From contig JAYGXS010000003.1 of the NCBI GenBank assembly GCA_036362985.1, positions 49,630,490-49,694,489 of the forward strand: a DNA stretch of 64,000 nt. Reading direction: 5' to 3'. Each line of letters opens with the position of its first letter. Position 1 is the stretch's first letter. This document shows positions 30,081 to 41,919 of the stretch, one piece after another. The position numbers and the translations under genes are program-made. This DNA is from Ligula intestinalis. Taxonomy: Eukaryota; Platyhelminthes; Cestoda; Diphyllobothriidea; Diphyllobothriidae. The notes below the pieces were generated by a model. The model saw only the letters and a program-made list of their open reading frames with translations. It was not told the DNA's origin and did no database searches.

Positions 30081-32324
30081 GTGTCATCCTTAGACGCACT
30101 TGGGAGTTCAGACCATCTTACAGTTGTTAGTGAACTAGAACTGGAGGCGGATAAAACATTTTCCCAAAAGTATAGTATTTATCATGACTTCCGATCAGCA
30201 AACACGGCTGACCTACTGGCACATCTAAACGCTCTCGACTGGTCTGAATTTTTCCAATGTTTGGATGTAAATGTTTGTACCGATGCACTGTACAAAGTGT
30301 TGGATCCACTCATCCTCCACTTTGTCCCCCGTAAGAAAGTAATACATGTCAAGGATGAAGTGTACCTTCCTCTGTCTTTCCGTCGTAGGCTGCGTAAACT
30401 CTCTCGTCGTTTGCATCGGCAGAACGACACTTCCGTTCTGCCCTTGATCACACTGATCTTTGAGCAGGCTAAGAAGCTTTCCGAAGAAAAACAGATAGCC
30501 GATGAGGCTCACTTCGCTGAAAACCCTTCCCTTAATGTTGCGAAACTCTTTTCGCGTACAGTAAAAGCGCAGATGAAAACGCAGCACCCCATACTTAGAG
30601 ATGCTTAAGGAAACCCCATAGCTGACGCTAAGCTGACCGCCGATAGCTTCAATGCGTTCCTATCCAAAACGTTTAGTGAAAGCTCGTTCGCTGCACCTCC
30701 GGTTATCCAGGCTTGGACGGGTGCCATACTCGAAACCATAAGTTTTACCGTCTGGGATGTGACTGTAGCCATTCGTCGTTATCGTCAATCCTATAGTCCA
30801 GGACCAGATGGCGTCCCAGTTAGCCTTCTAAAAGCTGAAGCGAATGATATCTTTCCGTCTATTCTTTGTAAGGTATTTAACCTTGCTCTTGAGAGCGAAA
30901 CCTTTCCTTCGTTGTGGAAGGAATCGCACATAATGCCTATTCGCAAGCACGGCCGATCGACATCATTCGACAACTTTAGGCCAATAAATACACTTCCCGC
31001 AGCATCGAAGATCTTGGAGACCTTAATCAAAGAAAAGATGATGCGTCACTTGACAGAGAACAACCTGCTCAGTACAGCTCAACATGGCTTTCTCGAGAAA
31101 CGATCTTGTGACACCTGCCAGCTCTCTTTCTTTGATTATGTGCTGCAATCTAGAGACAGCGGTTTTGCCACTTATAGCGTCTATTTTGATTTTACTAAGG
31201 CCTTTGATCGGGTCGATCATAACCTCCTCCTTCTGAAACTGGCCTCCTTCGGCATAGGTAGCAAGCCTCTGAACTTCATATCTTCCTATTTGGATGCTCG
31301 CACACAACGAGTAAAAATTTCCAATGTTATCTCCAACCCCACGCATGTGAGGAGTGGAGTTATACAGGGTAGTGTACTGGGTCCGCTCCTATTTTGCCTG
31401 TTTGTCAACGACGTTTCAGATTGTTTTCAGTATGGCAGACCCTTCATGTACGCTGATGATTTAAAAGTCGCTTATCGATATAAACCGGCAGATCGCAACA
31501 TCGTGCTCGAGCTGATAAAAAAGGATCTTCAGGCCTTCGCCCAGTGGTGTTGCACATGGCGCCTCACCCTTTCATGGCACAAATGTTCCGTTATGGTTGT
31601 TGGCGACGATCATCAACCGGAATTAAGCATTGACGGCCACGAACTAAATGTTCCAGCAGTTATCAAGGATTTGGGCATATCCTACTCTAATAGTCTCAAT
31701 TTGTCAGAGCACTGTGCCCTGATAGTCTCGAAAGCACGCCGAACAACCGGATTTATCCTTAGAAATTTTAAGACTATCAATGTTAGAACTAGCCTTTATA
31801 ATATGTACGTGAGACCTAGTCTTGAATACTGCTCGCCTCTGTTCAGTCTTCTGCGCATTAGTGAACGGAAGAAAATAGAATCGGTGCAGCACTTCTTCAC
31901 TAGAAGAGTTTTCACTACAGAACACCGTAACTTAACCTACCAACAAAGGTGCGAACTTATAAAGCTGGATCCCCTATGGCTTCGTCGATTGCAGAAGGGT
32001 CTATTTTTACTGTTTAAACTTTTGAATGGTCAAACCTTTAATCCTCTTAGTACAATAAGGCAGCTTGAGCACTCTCGACGCGCCAGTCATCGAGACGTAT
32101 TTTTATTTCTTCCTATGGCACGCACAGTTAAGTACCGGCAATTCTTTTCAGTAAATGCCATATCAATCTGGAATAAGCTGCCCAAAAGTATTAAAACCCA
32201 GCAAAACTACTCTATGTTTAAGAGAGCTGTAACTAGTTTTCTACGTTCAGGACAACTTTCACGAATTTTGGGTGCTGACTCGGTGGAATCTCTCTTTCAC
32301 TCTGATGGCGTTCGTGGACTTTGA
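30081..32324 (+). pseudogene. LINE ORF2: APE tail and reverse transcriptase, one nonsense codon
   Basis: Frame-continuous but for TAA at 30606-30608. RT motifs in order: PGPDGVPVSLLK, NFRPINTLPAASKILE, YFDFTKAFDRVDH (catalytic Asp), SGVIQGSVLGPLLF, YADD at 31449-31460 (catalytic pair intact), and the thumb. It ends with the C-terminal LINE segment NAISIWNKLPKSIK. The element once copied RNA to cDNA at a nicked target. As it stands it lacks most of the endonuclease and has the stop, so it is probably inactive. Confidence 0.85.
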
Positions 32325-32768
32325 ACCCCGCCAGGCTTCACTGCTGAAGATAATGCGGCTGAAGCAGCAACCCGCAGTCTGCTAACCCTTCAGCCGATAG
32401 CTCGCAACTTTTGCCGACAACCATTGAAGAAAGACTGAGAACACTGTGTTCTTGTGCCAACCCTCTCCGTCTGGAACTAATGTTTTTAAACGATATGAAA
32501 CAGTTCTCCTGCTGATGAGTCAACTCAGCTTACAACTGTACATTTATTCCGTTTGTATCATACCTTTGAAGGCAGGTTTTTTTCACTTGAAACAAACTCC
32601 TAATCTCGCCCAGTATTGACGAAACAAAAAACCTGAAACAAAACCAATACTGGCTGCAACATAAGGAGTTTGTTTTAGGTTTTTTCCGGTCTTCGAGGTG
32701 TTGGAAGGCGCCCAAGAGGTGCATTACCAACTCTTTACAATTGCCTGTAAACTGGCATAATAAACATA

Positions 32769-32796
32769 TTATTATTATTATTATTATTATTATTAT
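32769..32796. repeat. (TTA)n tail of the LINE
   Basis: Trinucleotide run directly after the LINE 3' untranslated region; it marks the 3' end of the insertion. Confidence 0.9.
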
Positions 32797-33480
32797 CTTT
32801 TCCGCTTGCTAACTACAAGATAATTGTCCGGAGATGCAGACCCACCTCTTCACTGACTTTGTGCACCTGACTTCGGCGTTTGGCATGATCCATGGTGTTA
32901 AGCTGTTAAAAACATTCGAAAATTTCGGATTTTTGTTTGCGTTAAGCCATCTACTGAAGTGTGTGCCTGGAATTTAACGTCATTCAGGTAATGCTGTTTT
33001 CTAATTGCTGACTATGGTCATCTAAAAGTTATTCTGCAGGCAGCATCCTTATAAGGCCAGCAATTCCCAATTTAAAACATAACAGGAAAGGGCGCTGGTA
33101 GTAAAAGCGACTTATTTTTCCAACAAGAACTGACTAGTGTAAGCATATGCATCACCTTTATGAGACAAAATTTTCACTTGCATTCACAAATTAAGTAGCT
33201 TCAAGGCGTCTTAGGCATGAATATCTACAGCTGCCGATCATTTGAATCTTTGCCTTCTCTTGTCAGCTTCACTGACGCAGTGTGAAATTGTCACGGTGCG
33301 CTGTGAGTCGTGACTTAGAAGGCTGCTAGTTGATTATATAACCCTGACTTGCCAGAACAGACAGTGAAGCTGCAATGGCTCCTGCTTAATGTGACCTCCC
33401 AATTAGATTAGGTCTACGAAAACCTGTTCCATTAGGCACGGACCAGATTTGTGTGTGGCACGCGTAGATAGGCTGTTTAG
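32797..33480. other. Intergenic, nothing recognised
   Basis: No open frame with a domain, no tRNA-like boxes and no long repeat seen. Confidence 0.45.
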
Positions 33481-33703
33481 CCTTGTCAGTCATCGCACCC
33501 AATCCCGCCTCCGGTCTTCTAGAGTCTGTATTGACATCGCACTCAACGAGTGGGGAGGAGATTATGGTACCATTCTACTCTCCCTATAAACTAATTTACG
33601 TGCAAGTCACCGTCACCAGCACTTTGTGGGGCAAACGGTGGACCTTGTATTTCGTGACGTTCAAACTGAAATGCATGCAGATCGTGCTAAATGTTACGAT
33701 GGT
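33480..33703 (+). repeat. Interspersed repeat family E, copy 3
   Basis: Shares cccgcctccggtcttct, attgacatcgcactcaacg, acgtgcaagtcaccgtc and ggtggaccttgtat with copies 1 and 2. It ends where the pogo-like element starts. Confidence 0.6.
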
Positions 33704-33707
33704 GTTA

Positions 33708-34565
33708 CAGTAGTCGCCGGTTATTAAGCCCACGGTTAATAGGCCCAGCCACCTATTAAGCCCAAATCAGCTTGGGACGGAATTTTACATAGCAAAATCC
33801 GCCGGCTAATAAGCCCAGTCGCCGGCTACAAAGCCCAGTTTGCCAACAGGATAGTGAGATTCTTATCTGTCTGCGTGCGCAACTGGTTAAATAATTTGGG
33901 CCAGTCTTACGCAAAACAATATACCGAATGTGATTTGTTTTCATTTTTCAAGTTAAATTTTGTGACAGGCTGTTCGGACGGCAGCAGGTATTCTATTCGC
34001 CAGGCTATTGTTGATGCAATTGATGAAAACGAGCAGGCAACTGGCCCTGAGGTTGCAGAGAAGATCATTTAGCTCCAAGCACTGGACATATTGGGAGATG
34101 CATGGAAGCAGGTGAAGAAGAACACAATAGAAAACTGCAGCCGAAAAGGCGGGTTTAAAACCCCTGATGTTGTTGCTGCTCCTGATGTTGGTGCTGCCGA
34201 TGTGGTTCCTCATTCGCCAGGAATCTATGAGGATGATTTTTTAAGAGGGTGGACATCGATGCCTGGAAAAGGACATCAAAGAGCACTTGCGAGGGAAGTT
34301 TCGTCCAAAACAACTGACACTAGACCGCTTTTTTTAAACGTGTCGAAAGGCATTTTTTGGTTTTTTTATTACGTTAAATACAGACAAACATCACTCTTTT
34401 CTTGTACATAACAAAGCTCTAGGCATAATACAGTACGTATGTAATGTAAAGTGCCTATCCTGCGTTTGCTAATCAAGAACTAGGACTCTCTGGTTAGTGC
34501 GCCCGCCGCTTATTAAGCCCGATTGGGTCTGGGCCCGAGGTGGGCTTAATGGCCGGTGACTACTG
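33708..34565 (+). mobile_element. pogo/Tigger-like deletion derivative
   Basis: The termini are cagtagtcgccggttattaa (left) and the complement of cagtagtcaccggccattaa (right), each flanked by TA (33706-33707, 34566-34567). AAGCCC-type subrepeats fill both ends. Inside, one frame (33968-34300) reads SIRQAIVDAIDEN, a stop at 34070-34072, then LDILGDAWKQVKKNTIENCS and RKGGF. AW--V---TI-NC--K-GF is the usual C-terminal segment of pogo/Tigger DDE transposases. The catalytic core is deleted. Confidence 0.8.
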
Positions 34566-34569
34566 TACT

Positions 34570-36640
34570 TAATTGAATAATTTTATAAATTCTGAAGCGG
34601 ACAGGTCAGCCAGTCGAACGCTTTGAGATGGAGAAAAGTGAGGTGGAGATGACGATTGCAAGTTTCGATTCTTGTCACCGTTTAACCAGTCACTGTACGA
34701 TGGATTCGTAAGTAGTCGGCCAGACCGTTGCATTCAGATCACATTATAAAGGGAATGATAAGCGAACTCCTTTGAATACCTATGCGTCAAGAAAAAGCAT
34801 CGATACATAAAGACAATTCAAAACAGAGCAGCGAACGGCTGCTCTAAATGGTAAACATAAACACCTACTCCCATATTGCGAGTAGTATCAACACATGTAG
34901 TTGTAATCGCTTTTGCTACAGAGTTCGTTTGCTGCTGCAGCGTACGTCTGTCAATCCGGTTTAAATGTCTCTAAAGAGTGATACGTTACAATCACCTCGA
35001 GCAAGTTGTTCCCTGGTCCCACGACACAGTTGGAGAGCAAAAAACGCGCGGGTATCTAATTTCCTAAGGACATATACAGTGTTAAGGGATGCTCCAGAGG
35101 TTAGTTATAGTGGCGATTTGGAGGCAATCACCGCACAGGTGGACACAGTCGGCTGGGACTGACTGCACATTACAGATGGAAGGGACTATGATTGTGATGA
35201 TGATGACGGTGGGCAGAATGTCAGAACTGTCTTTGCTGATGGTACTCGTAATGGGATTGTTTATAGAATGGCAGGCAGATTAGTAGTGCAGGCATTACGC
35301 TAGGTACGGAGCTATCCAAATGGTTCATTTGTATCCTGTATACCAGTTGACAACTTGGGTACAGTCGTTTCTGATGGATGGCTGCAACAATCTTTCATGA
35401 TATTAGACACGTGCTTGCCCTTTGTGTGCGATAGTTTCGTAAACGGCTTCTTCAATAAACGTGGAAGTGCGCCAAATCTGTCAGTATTGAGCGAATTCTC
35501 CCCAGGTACTCCAATACATTTATGGATAATACAGGAAATCTTTGTAACGTTCTTCCTACATATATCTTCATGCAGGTTCTGCTTCATTGTAAATGAACAT
35601 GTCTCAGTATGCCGTAGATACTATGAACACCGATACCTTGTATGTAGGCTGTGGGTGTTTAGGATCTTTTTCTGTCCTTCAGCCAGCATTATGCTCCACA
35701 GGCAGCTGTGGTACACGGTTTAATTTCCTCTTTCTTGGCTTTCGTAGACTGCCCATTCCTACTCTCAGAATGGAGCTTTAGTGGGAAAACAACCATGAGC
35801 ATTCTGCGTTTCTTAGATGGATGCTCCAGTGACTTCAAACCGGCTGCCGCAGGACTGACCGGCGTTGCAGATTCAACGTGTCATGTAGTTGCCGATCTTA
35901 ATGTTTCCTGAATTTTTGTAAGGTGCTCTGACATGCATACAGGCTTCCTCGCAGTCCTCTCTGGGCTGATCAGTCCGAAGTGGAAGCGAGGTTCTCCATA
36001 TTCCGCAGTGTGTCCCCATGCGTTGACCCTCGCCAATCTATGCGCCATTACAGAATTCACGAAGAGTTATTCATTCGAACCGGTCTACATGCCAAATTTC
36101 GTAATTCAAAGTGCCGCCATTAATGTTCCGGCCAGTATGCTTCGTTCGGGTATGGACCCTTTGCAGGCAACGCCTCTAGGAATAAACTCCCTGTGGCATG
36201 AGCCACTGTTTCTGCCAAACAGAAAGGTTCGTGCGTAATGCAGATTCAGAAAAATATAAATTATTTGCAGCTTCTTAAGCACACAACCCAAGTAAAACGG
36301 AGACCGAACTAAAAGCTTAGACGCAGAAAACTGTCCGGAGTCCCCCATGGCGGGCGTCGATCTCCCGTCTATTCTTAACGAACCACACAACACTCATGTT
36401 CACTTTGCCCGTTTGGCTTTCTCGCTGACAAGTCAAGTTTTGAGCCCGAGTTGGTATGTGGCTTGCTGGCAACGACAGGTAAATCGGAAAGAGCCATTCA
36501 ACTCTCCACTGTCTCTCCTGTGATTATTCTCGATTCGAGGTGAATTGCACGAGCGAAAAGCGATTACATTTGCACGATTACATTTTCAGCGATAACATTT
36601 ACACGTTTGGCCTTCTGTTACCGATAGGCAGCAAAGTATT
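34570..36640. other. Intergenic, unassigned
   Basis: Several 60-120 residue frames occur (for example 35355-35723 and 35933-36238) but none has a recognisable domain, and no consistent splice model emerged. Confidence 0.4.
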
Positions 36641-36649
36641 AATTGTGAC

Positions 36650-36935
36650 TTAGCTCCCAGTGCAACACTCAACCTCTCGTGACTGGTAGCACGTACGCAC
36701 CAGTGTCTGCAGCCGCCAATTCGGTCCGGCCAATCATCCTCATGAGGCTGACTCTCACATAACCGCGATTCCACACAACGGACGCCCGCTCATTCGGCTG
36801 CCAACTTCCTCTCCTACTCTCCCCTAGCTCTGTACAGAATGAAATATTCCTCCCACCTGGCGCACCACTTCTTCTCTTCCCATATGGAACCGGGTCTGAA
36901 GATCGCAGCGGTTGGGGTCTTCCCTATTAACGTAA
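36650..36935 (+). repeat. Interspersed repeat family C/D, copy 2
   Basis: Contains ggtccggccaatcatcctca, gaggctgactctcacata and ccgggtctgaagatcgcagc, then cttccctattaacg. It aligns along its length with 41930-42182. Confidence 0.6.
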
Positions 36936-36939
36936 GCTA

Positions 36940-37620
36940 CTGCGATATATTCTTCAAAGCTGTTGATACTTCATTTTTGTAAATTACCCTGAGGAGGTGA
37001 AGACTGAAAAATTCTAAACCACGCCAAGGCCTTTCAGAGTAGCCAAATGTGTGTCACTCGATTGATTTCAAAGTCCTGCTGGTTAGGAGGATTTGGAAAG
37101 AAAAGCAGAGTTCAGACAAAAGTAAAGTGATCAGCGAAATGGAGATGGTCAAAGTCGACCTTGAAATATAAATTTCCAGAGGCCTAGAGTCTGTAGGATA
37201 TAGGCTTAATACAAGGGTTTCTTTGCTGTTGTTGTAATATGTTAGAGAAAATCACCCCTCATAATCACAAAAAGAAAAATGGAATTAACAGAACCCTTTA
37301 CTTTTTAAGTGAGCAACAACCAGAAGTCTTCTGGGAATGCTGCAGTCGGAATGCAAACAATTACCTTATGCCAGAACTTTCCAAACTCTGACTTTGAATT
37401 GTGCATCAATATTTGAGCTCTCTTCGGGGGCTGACATTGCTCTCACGAAAGAAGAACAAGCATTATAATCAAATTGCACATTCACAGCGTTCTAATGCAA
37501 GTAACTGCAGAATTGTAGAAGTAAGCATATAATGGAAGAAAGAATTCAAGGTAAAGTGCAGACACATGTTCTAACGTGCATGAATAGTGTTAGGCCGTGA
37601 CCCCATCGCAGTCCTTACCC
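36940..37620. other. Intergenic, nothing recognised
   Basis: AT-rich, with no coding or repeat signal found. Confidence 0.4.
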
Positions 37621-37627
37621 AACATTT

Positions 37628-38168
37628 CCCTGCTAGCACAATCCTCGGATTCCCCGTGCTCTGGACGGGGTAATACGGGGGAGTACGGGGATGAAAAAAT
37701 TTGATGATCGAATTATATCTTCAAAGCCTATTTTTTGAAATCTTTTTTTTAATAAATTATTAACCACATTATCCTCTAACAAAATAATTAACTTGCAGTC
37801 TAAACAATGAGAACAAGGGAGCATCTCGCCGCGAAAACAATTTTCAGCTGGCGGGGACGAGTTGATATCCTCGTCCTAAGGCCCGTCCAAACTGGCGATC
37901 TTTCCAGGGGTTGGACGGGGAATCAGGACGGGGCTCAGGGCGGGGATTTCAACCCATTCCCCCCGCCGCCTCTTTTTTCGCATTTTATAGACACCAACTT
38001 GATTGTTTTGTTAGTGGGTAATGTCATTCATAATTTATTGATAAAAAGTAGATCTTAAAAAATGGGCTCTATAAATATAATTCGTTAATCAAAAATTCTT
38101 CATCCCGGATTTCCCCGTATTCCCCTAGGCGGCAACCCCCGTCCAGTCAAGGGATTGTGCTAGCAGGG
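37628..38168. mobile_element. MITE with long terminal inverted repeats
   Basis: Both ends start ccctgctagcacaatcc (reverse complement at the right). Inverted similarity continues inward for about 170 bp: a GACGGGG-rich part, tacgggga, gaattatat, then taaattatt and taacaaaa. The centre carries another GACGGGG/CCCCGTC-rich pair. There is no transposase frame. Flanks share only ttt, so the target duplication is unclear. Confidence 0.8.
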
Positions 38169-38289
38169 TTTTTGCCGACCGCAAATATGCATCCGGCTTG
38201 AAGATCTCGTTAGGTTAGGTTTTTTTACATTTAATGGATGCTAAGAGTATGTGCAGGGAACCCCACTCTGCGCCAAAGTTCAACCTCTT

Positions 38290-38585
38290 GTGGCCACCAA
38301 CCGGTGCACAAGCACAAGTGCCTGACTACCTCAATCCGGTCTGGCCAGGCACCTTCAGGGCTGATTCACAAAGGACTTCATTGTGACGGCTGCCACGCTC
38401 ACGCACTTTGGATACCGGCCTCCTCGGTTGTGGACGCATGCTCGTCCGAATGTCAACTCCCTCGAGCCTATGCTTCACTATCGCTGTACCGAATACACTA
38501 CTCTTTCCACCTGGCGTCTCATCTATTATCCTATCCCACGGAACTGGGCCCGAAGCTGACAGCGGCGAGGGTTTTACCTATTATA
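38290..38585 (+). repeat. Interspersed repeat family C/D, copy 3
   Basis: Contains cacaagtgcctgactacc, ccggtctggccaggcacc, gacggctgccacgctcac, gcgtctcatctattatcc and gaagctgacagcggcgagg-ttttaccta. Clear match to the 41930 copy. Confidence 0.65.
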
Positions 38586-38965
38586 TTAACATCCGTGTCC
38601 AATTCCTTTGAAGCCTTCTTTTCTGTCGATAATAACTGTGTCTGAATTGGCATCCTCGTGACCCAGAGGAGTAAGTCATGGACGGTGACCCTTCTGGCAC
38701 CCGATAGCACCTTTTACACCTTCATATCATGGTGATTTCACATCCGGAATGGTGCTAGGTCCAGCGATTACCGCAGATGGTACATTTATTTTGACTTTTT
38801 GCAACTGTAAAGTCTAAAGATGGCGTCAGTGACAATAAGGTTGTGTTTTATGCGGGTCTACTGCAGTGAGCCTTGGGCCTGTCTTTACACCTACTATGGC
38901 AGAGTGAGGGTAGATATTACAGCAGTACCCGCGCAAAGTCTGCTGTCATTTAAGATTAAGTAAGG
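38586..38965. other. Intergenic, nothing recognised
   Basis: Short non-coding interval between two family C/D copies. Confidence 0.4.
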
Positions 38966-38967
38966 CG

Positions 38968-39385
38968 GTGTGTAGTGATCGGTGCCTGCCTGATGCCTGG
39001 CCTTCCTGTCGTGACCTCAATCCGTACAGACCTCAAGGTCGTGGCGGCCGCCAGAATTACTGGCGCGCGAGACACACCGCCCACGTCAATTTCTACCCAC
39101 ACGCTGTCCAACAAATCACAGGCGGACCTAGCCAATTAACGCTCTCTCTCTCTGCCTACTGGCATGACTGCTGTCTAACTGGCACTTGGGACCCGGCCAA
39201 TCTCCTGAGTGGTCGTGTTCTCCCAAGTCAGACTTCTTCCATCTATTTTTCGTTCCTCTGTGTACACAATATCCTCTTCCCAACACTCTGGCCTTTACCG
39301 ACTTCTCCTCTACTAAGTAACCATGGTCTAAAGATCGCCTTTGCCTGGGTTTAACTTATTTTACCCCCTGCGATAGGTTTTTTGG
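38968..39385 (+). repeat. Interspersed repeat family C/D, copy 4
   Basis: Starts with gtgcctgcctgatgcctgg and ends with ccgacttctcctctactaag, taaccatggtctaaagatcg and taccccctgcgatagg. Its second half matches 690-860 more closely than the other copies. Confidence 0.6.
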
Positions 39386-40285
39386 TTTGCACTGGTGAAA
39401 GCGGCCCACGCCGGAACCCGTTTACTCTTCGAGACTTCTAGCAAAGGTGAAGAGTGCGCTTGCCGCCAATTACGTCCTCTATCAATTTAAACTATCCCTG
39501 AGGCCGTCACTTTCTGTGCTAACCGGATGGTGCACACGGTGGTCGAACACTGACATTAGTGAGCTACCCAATAAGAATTAAAACCGTATGTAAAGAGGGT
39601 GTAGTTTATGTCCGCTTGGGTTTTAAATCCACTAGCAAACAACCGGCTTGTCCGCATTCACAACAGGCGCGGTGATGTGATCGAAGAGCTTTCTCTGGTG
39701 TCACAACTGCTAGTCATTGTGGGGCGTAGACAGATATGAAGAAGTTACCTTTCCACGGAAGAGGAAGCTCATTGAAATAAAACACGCGCACGCGCACTCA
39801 CGGCTGCTAGCAAGTGTGCAAGCACAAGTGCCTGCCTAACCCAAATCCTGTCTGGCCAATCGCCTTTAAGGCTAACTCACAGAGGACCTCACTGCGACAA
39901 CAAATCCACGCATTTGTGCATGTTTCACTAGCAGACAGCATTATGCAAAGCGAAAATATTTTAACAAGACAAGCAACATGAACTAGAAACTTGCTTTTTT
40001 CAGTCGGCATTAACCACATCGGACAAAATGAGAAAAACACCATTACTTTTAGTAAGTCAGACTTCCTTTCTTCTGTAAAAATTCTAGAAGCTGTATTTTG
40101 TAAGACAGCTGACGAACGGGCTAATCCGAACCTCCTCTCACGATGAAGAGTCGTTCTGCAATGGCTCCTTCCGAAGGTGGTTTCTATGACACTCGCAGTC
40201 GTTTGGGATATGAGCCGCCCCCTTGTTGTTTGTGTGAAATCCTGCTCCATTGTGCGCGGAACAGGCATAGGTGGCAGGCTTAGCT
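39386..40285. other. Intergenic with a partial family C/D copy
   Basis: A partial copy (39815-39895: acaagtgcctgcctaacc, ctgtctggccaatcgcc, ggacctcactgcgac) is visible. The rest is unassigned. Confidence 0.45.
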
Positions 40286-40287
40286 GA

Positions 40288-40375
40288 GTCTCGTAGCTTA
40301 GTTAGCTAGAGTGTTGGCTGTAGTAAAACCTTCCTCTTGCTGGCGTGCGTTCGAATCCAACCGGGGTCGCCGAGT
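40288..40375 (+). repeat. tRNA-derived SINE head
   Basis: gtctcgtagcttagttagct with tagagtgttggct forms the A-box arm, and gtgcgttcgaatccaaccgg the B-box arm. The D arm and T arm can be drawn, but the acceptor ends (gtctcgt versus gtcgccg) do not pair well. Confidence 0.55.
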
Positions 40376-41150
40376 TTTCAAAAACAGATTAAAGGAACGC
40401 GGACTTTTTACCGCATAGACAATTGCTGGGACCAAACCTCAATACGCTTGTTTATCAATTTTCACTGCGAATGCGCTTTCACACCGCTCACATTCGGACT
40501 GACCAACACCAGTAGCAGAAGAGGAGGCAAGCACCAACGTCCCAGCCCCTCGAGTTCCGGCTTCCATTCGGTTCGTCACGAGCCACTGGCTGCAAATCTC
40601 CCGGTGGTGTCAGGTGAACGCGATGACATACTTTACGCTTAGTTTACACACAGCAACGTCAACGCCATGAACTGTCGTTCTGACGTTTAGGTGTCCAACT
40701 GCAGCATGGTGGAGATCACGCCAAAGGCGATCCTGCTGCGAGTTGCATTCCTCAGCATCACAATTGCAACTAATTGGACAGCGACGTATTTTACCCAGAA
40801 CTCAAAAAGCAATGTTTTCAGACAGGCTGAGCCACTGAAATTTATTCTCCACATCTTTATCCTTTCACTATTAGCTGAGCTTAGCATATTTGTTCACACA
40901 AGTGTGTTTTCTGAACGCTGTTACGGGTCTTACGGCGTGTGGTCCAAAATATGCCTCCTTGTTTTCATTCTCGGCGTGTGTCCTGCCATTTGCGTTATGG
41001 AGCAGCACAGGATGAGTGAGGACCAATTCTTTTATGGGCGATGACTTTGCGCGCATGATAACATACCTGATGGCAGTCAGCAATCCATGATAGAATATCC
41101 AACGCGAGACAACGAAACAGTGACATGTGTCCGTAAACAAAGCCTCGAAT
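40376..41150. other. Intergenic, unassigned
   Basis: A 117-codon plus-strand frame (40691-41044) with hydrophobic segments is present, but I recognise no family and see no start or splice context. Confidence 0.35.
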
Positions 41151-41345
41151 TTTTCACAATTGGGTCAACTCAAATTAAGCAAAACTGCCAAACCTCCTAA
41201 TAATAAAGTCAGCATGGTAGTCATTCTGGTGGATTCTAGATGATTGCTTGGGAAATCCTGCTTGGGCAGTGAGTCTGCAGTTTCGAATTGGTAGATTCCA
41301 TGAGAGCGGTAAAGTTGTGCGGGAAATATCGACCCAAGTGTGATT
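41150..41345 (+). repeat. SINE family A tail and body, copy 2
   Basis: cacaattgggtcaactcaaa with aactgccaaacctcctaata is the shared tail, followed by attctggtggattctagatg and ttgcttgggaaatcc as in copy 1 at 1795. Confidence 0.6.
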
Positions 41346-41379
41346 TAAATTTGAAGCATCTTTTCCCCGGTACAAATTT

Positions 41380-41690
41380 TAAGATTGCGTATGCAGCAAA
41401 ATTTAATAGAACCATTAATTTTGTGAGCGCTCATCAGCTGCCCCCACTTGCTGCATAAACTTAGTAACGAATTAGAAATTACATAATTGAATTTATGCAG
41501 AAAAATCGATGCAAAAACATCAAGGTCACTAGAATTGGCCAAGGAGCGATCAATAAAGTAGGAAATTCGAACAGTGTGGGCAGCAAAAAACGGTGTAAAA
41601 ACGTCGAAGGCAAAAAACGTCTAGGGCAGCTGATGAGCGCTCGCGAAATTAATGGTTCCATTAAATTTTGCTGCATACGCAATCTTCAAA
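41380..41690. repeat. Foldback structure with about 65-bp arms
   Basis: The left arm (41380-41445) and right arm (41624-41690) are inverted copies: aagattgcgtatgcagcaaa, atttaatagaaccattaatt and gagcgctcatcagctgccc. The spacer of about 180 bp has no ORF of note. A piece of the arm recurs at 53612-53645. Two SINE A tails flank the structure. Confidence 0.8.
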
Positions 41691-41784
41691 AATGTGATTT
41701 AAATCGTGGCGCGAGGTGGAGCGTTTGCAAATCAGGCGTTAGATCGTTGGCTTCCGGTAAAGGCCCTCTCTTCTACGCCTTGAA

Positions 41785-41850
41785 TTTTTTACCAATTGGG
41801 TCAACTCAAATTCAGCACAACTGCCAAACCTCCTAATAATAAAATGAAAT
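41785..41850 (+). repeat. SINE family A tail, copy 3
   Basis: accaattgggtcaactcaaa and cacaactgccaaacctccta repeat the tail found at 41155, so the foldback sits between two direct copies. Confidence 0.6.
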
Positions 41851-41919
41851 ATTCAAATCTGCCCAAACTCCTTACTATTACCTTTGCTAGCCACTGTATC
41901 CGGTCCCACTGCGCAAAAA

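Larger units (their letters stand above)
30068..32796 (+). mobile_element. CR1-like LINE, 5'-truncated, with RT domain and (TTA)n tail
   Basis: The reading frame 30081-32324 has one internal stop. It begins at the end of the APE domain (LGSSDHL), so the element is 5'-truncated. The RT domain follows. After the stop at 32322-32324 comes a 3' untranslated region containing an inverted pair (about 32590-32616 and 32643-32677) and then a TTA repeat at 32769-32796. A second copy of this 3' end lies at 26895-27080. Confidence 0.85.

Noticed and set aside
40691..41044. Plus-strand 117-codon membrane-like frame
   Set aside because: No family recognised, no splice support, and a long overlapping frame on the other strand.
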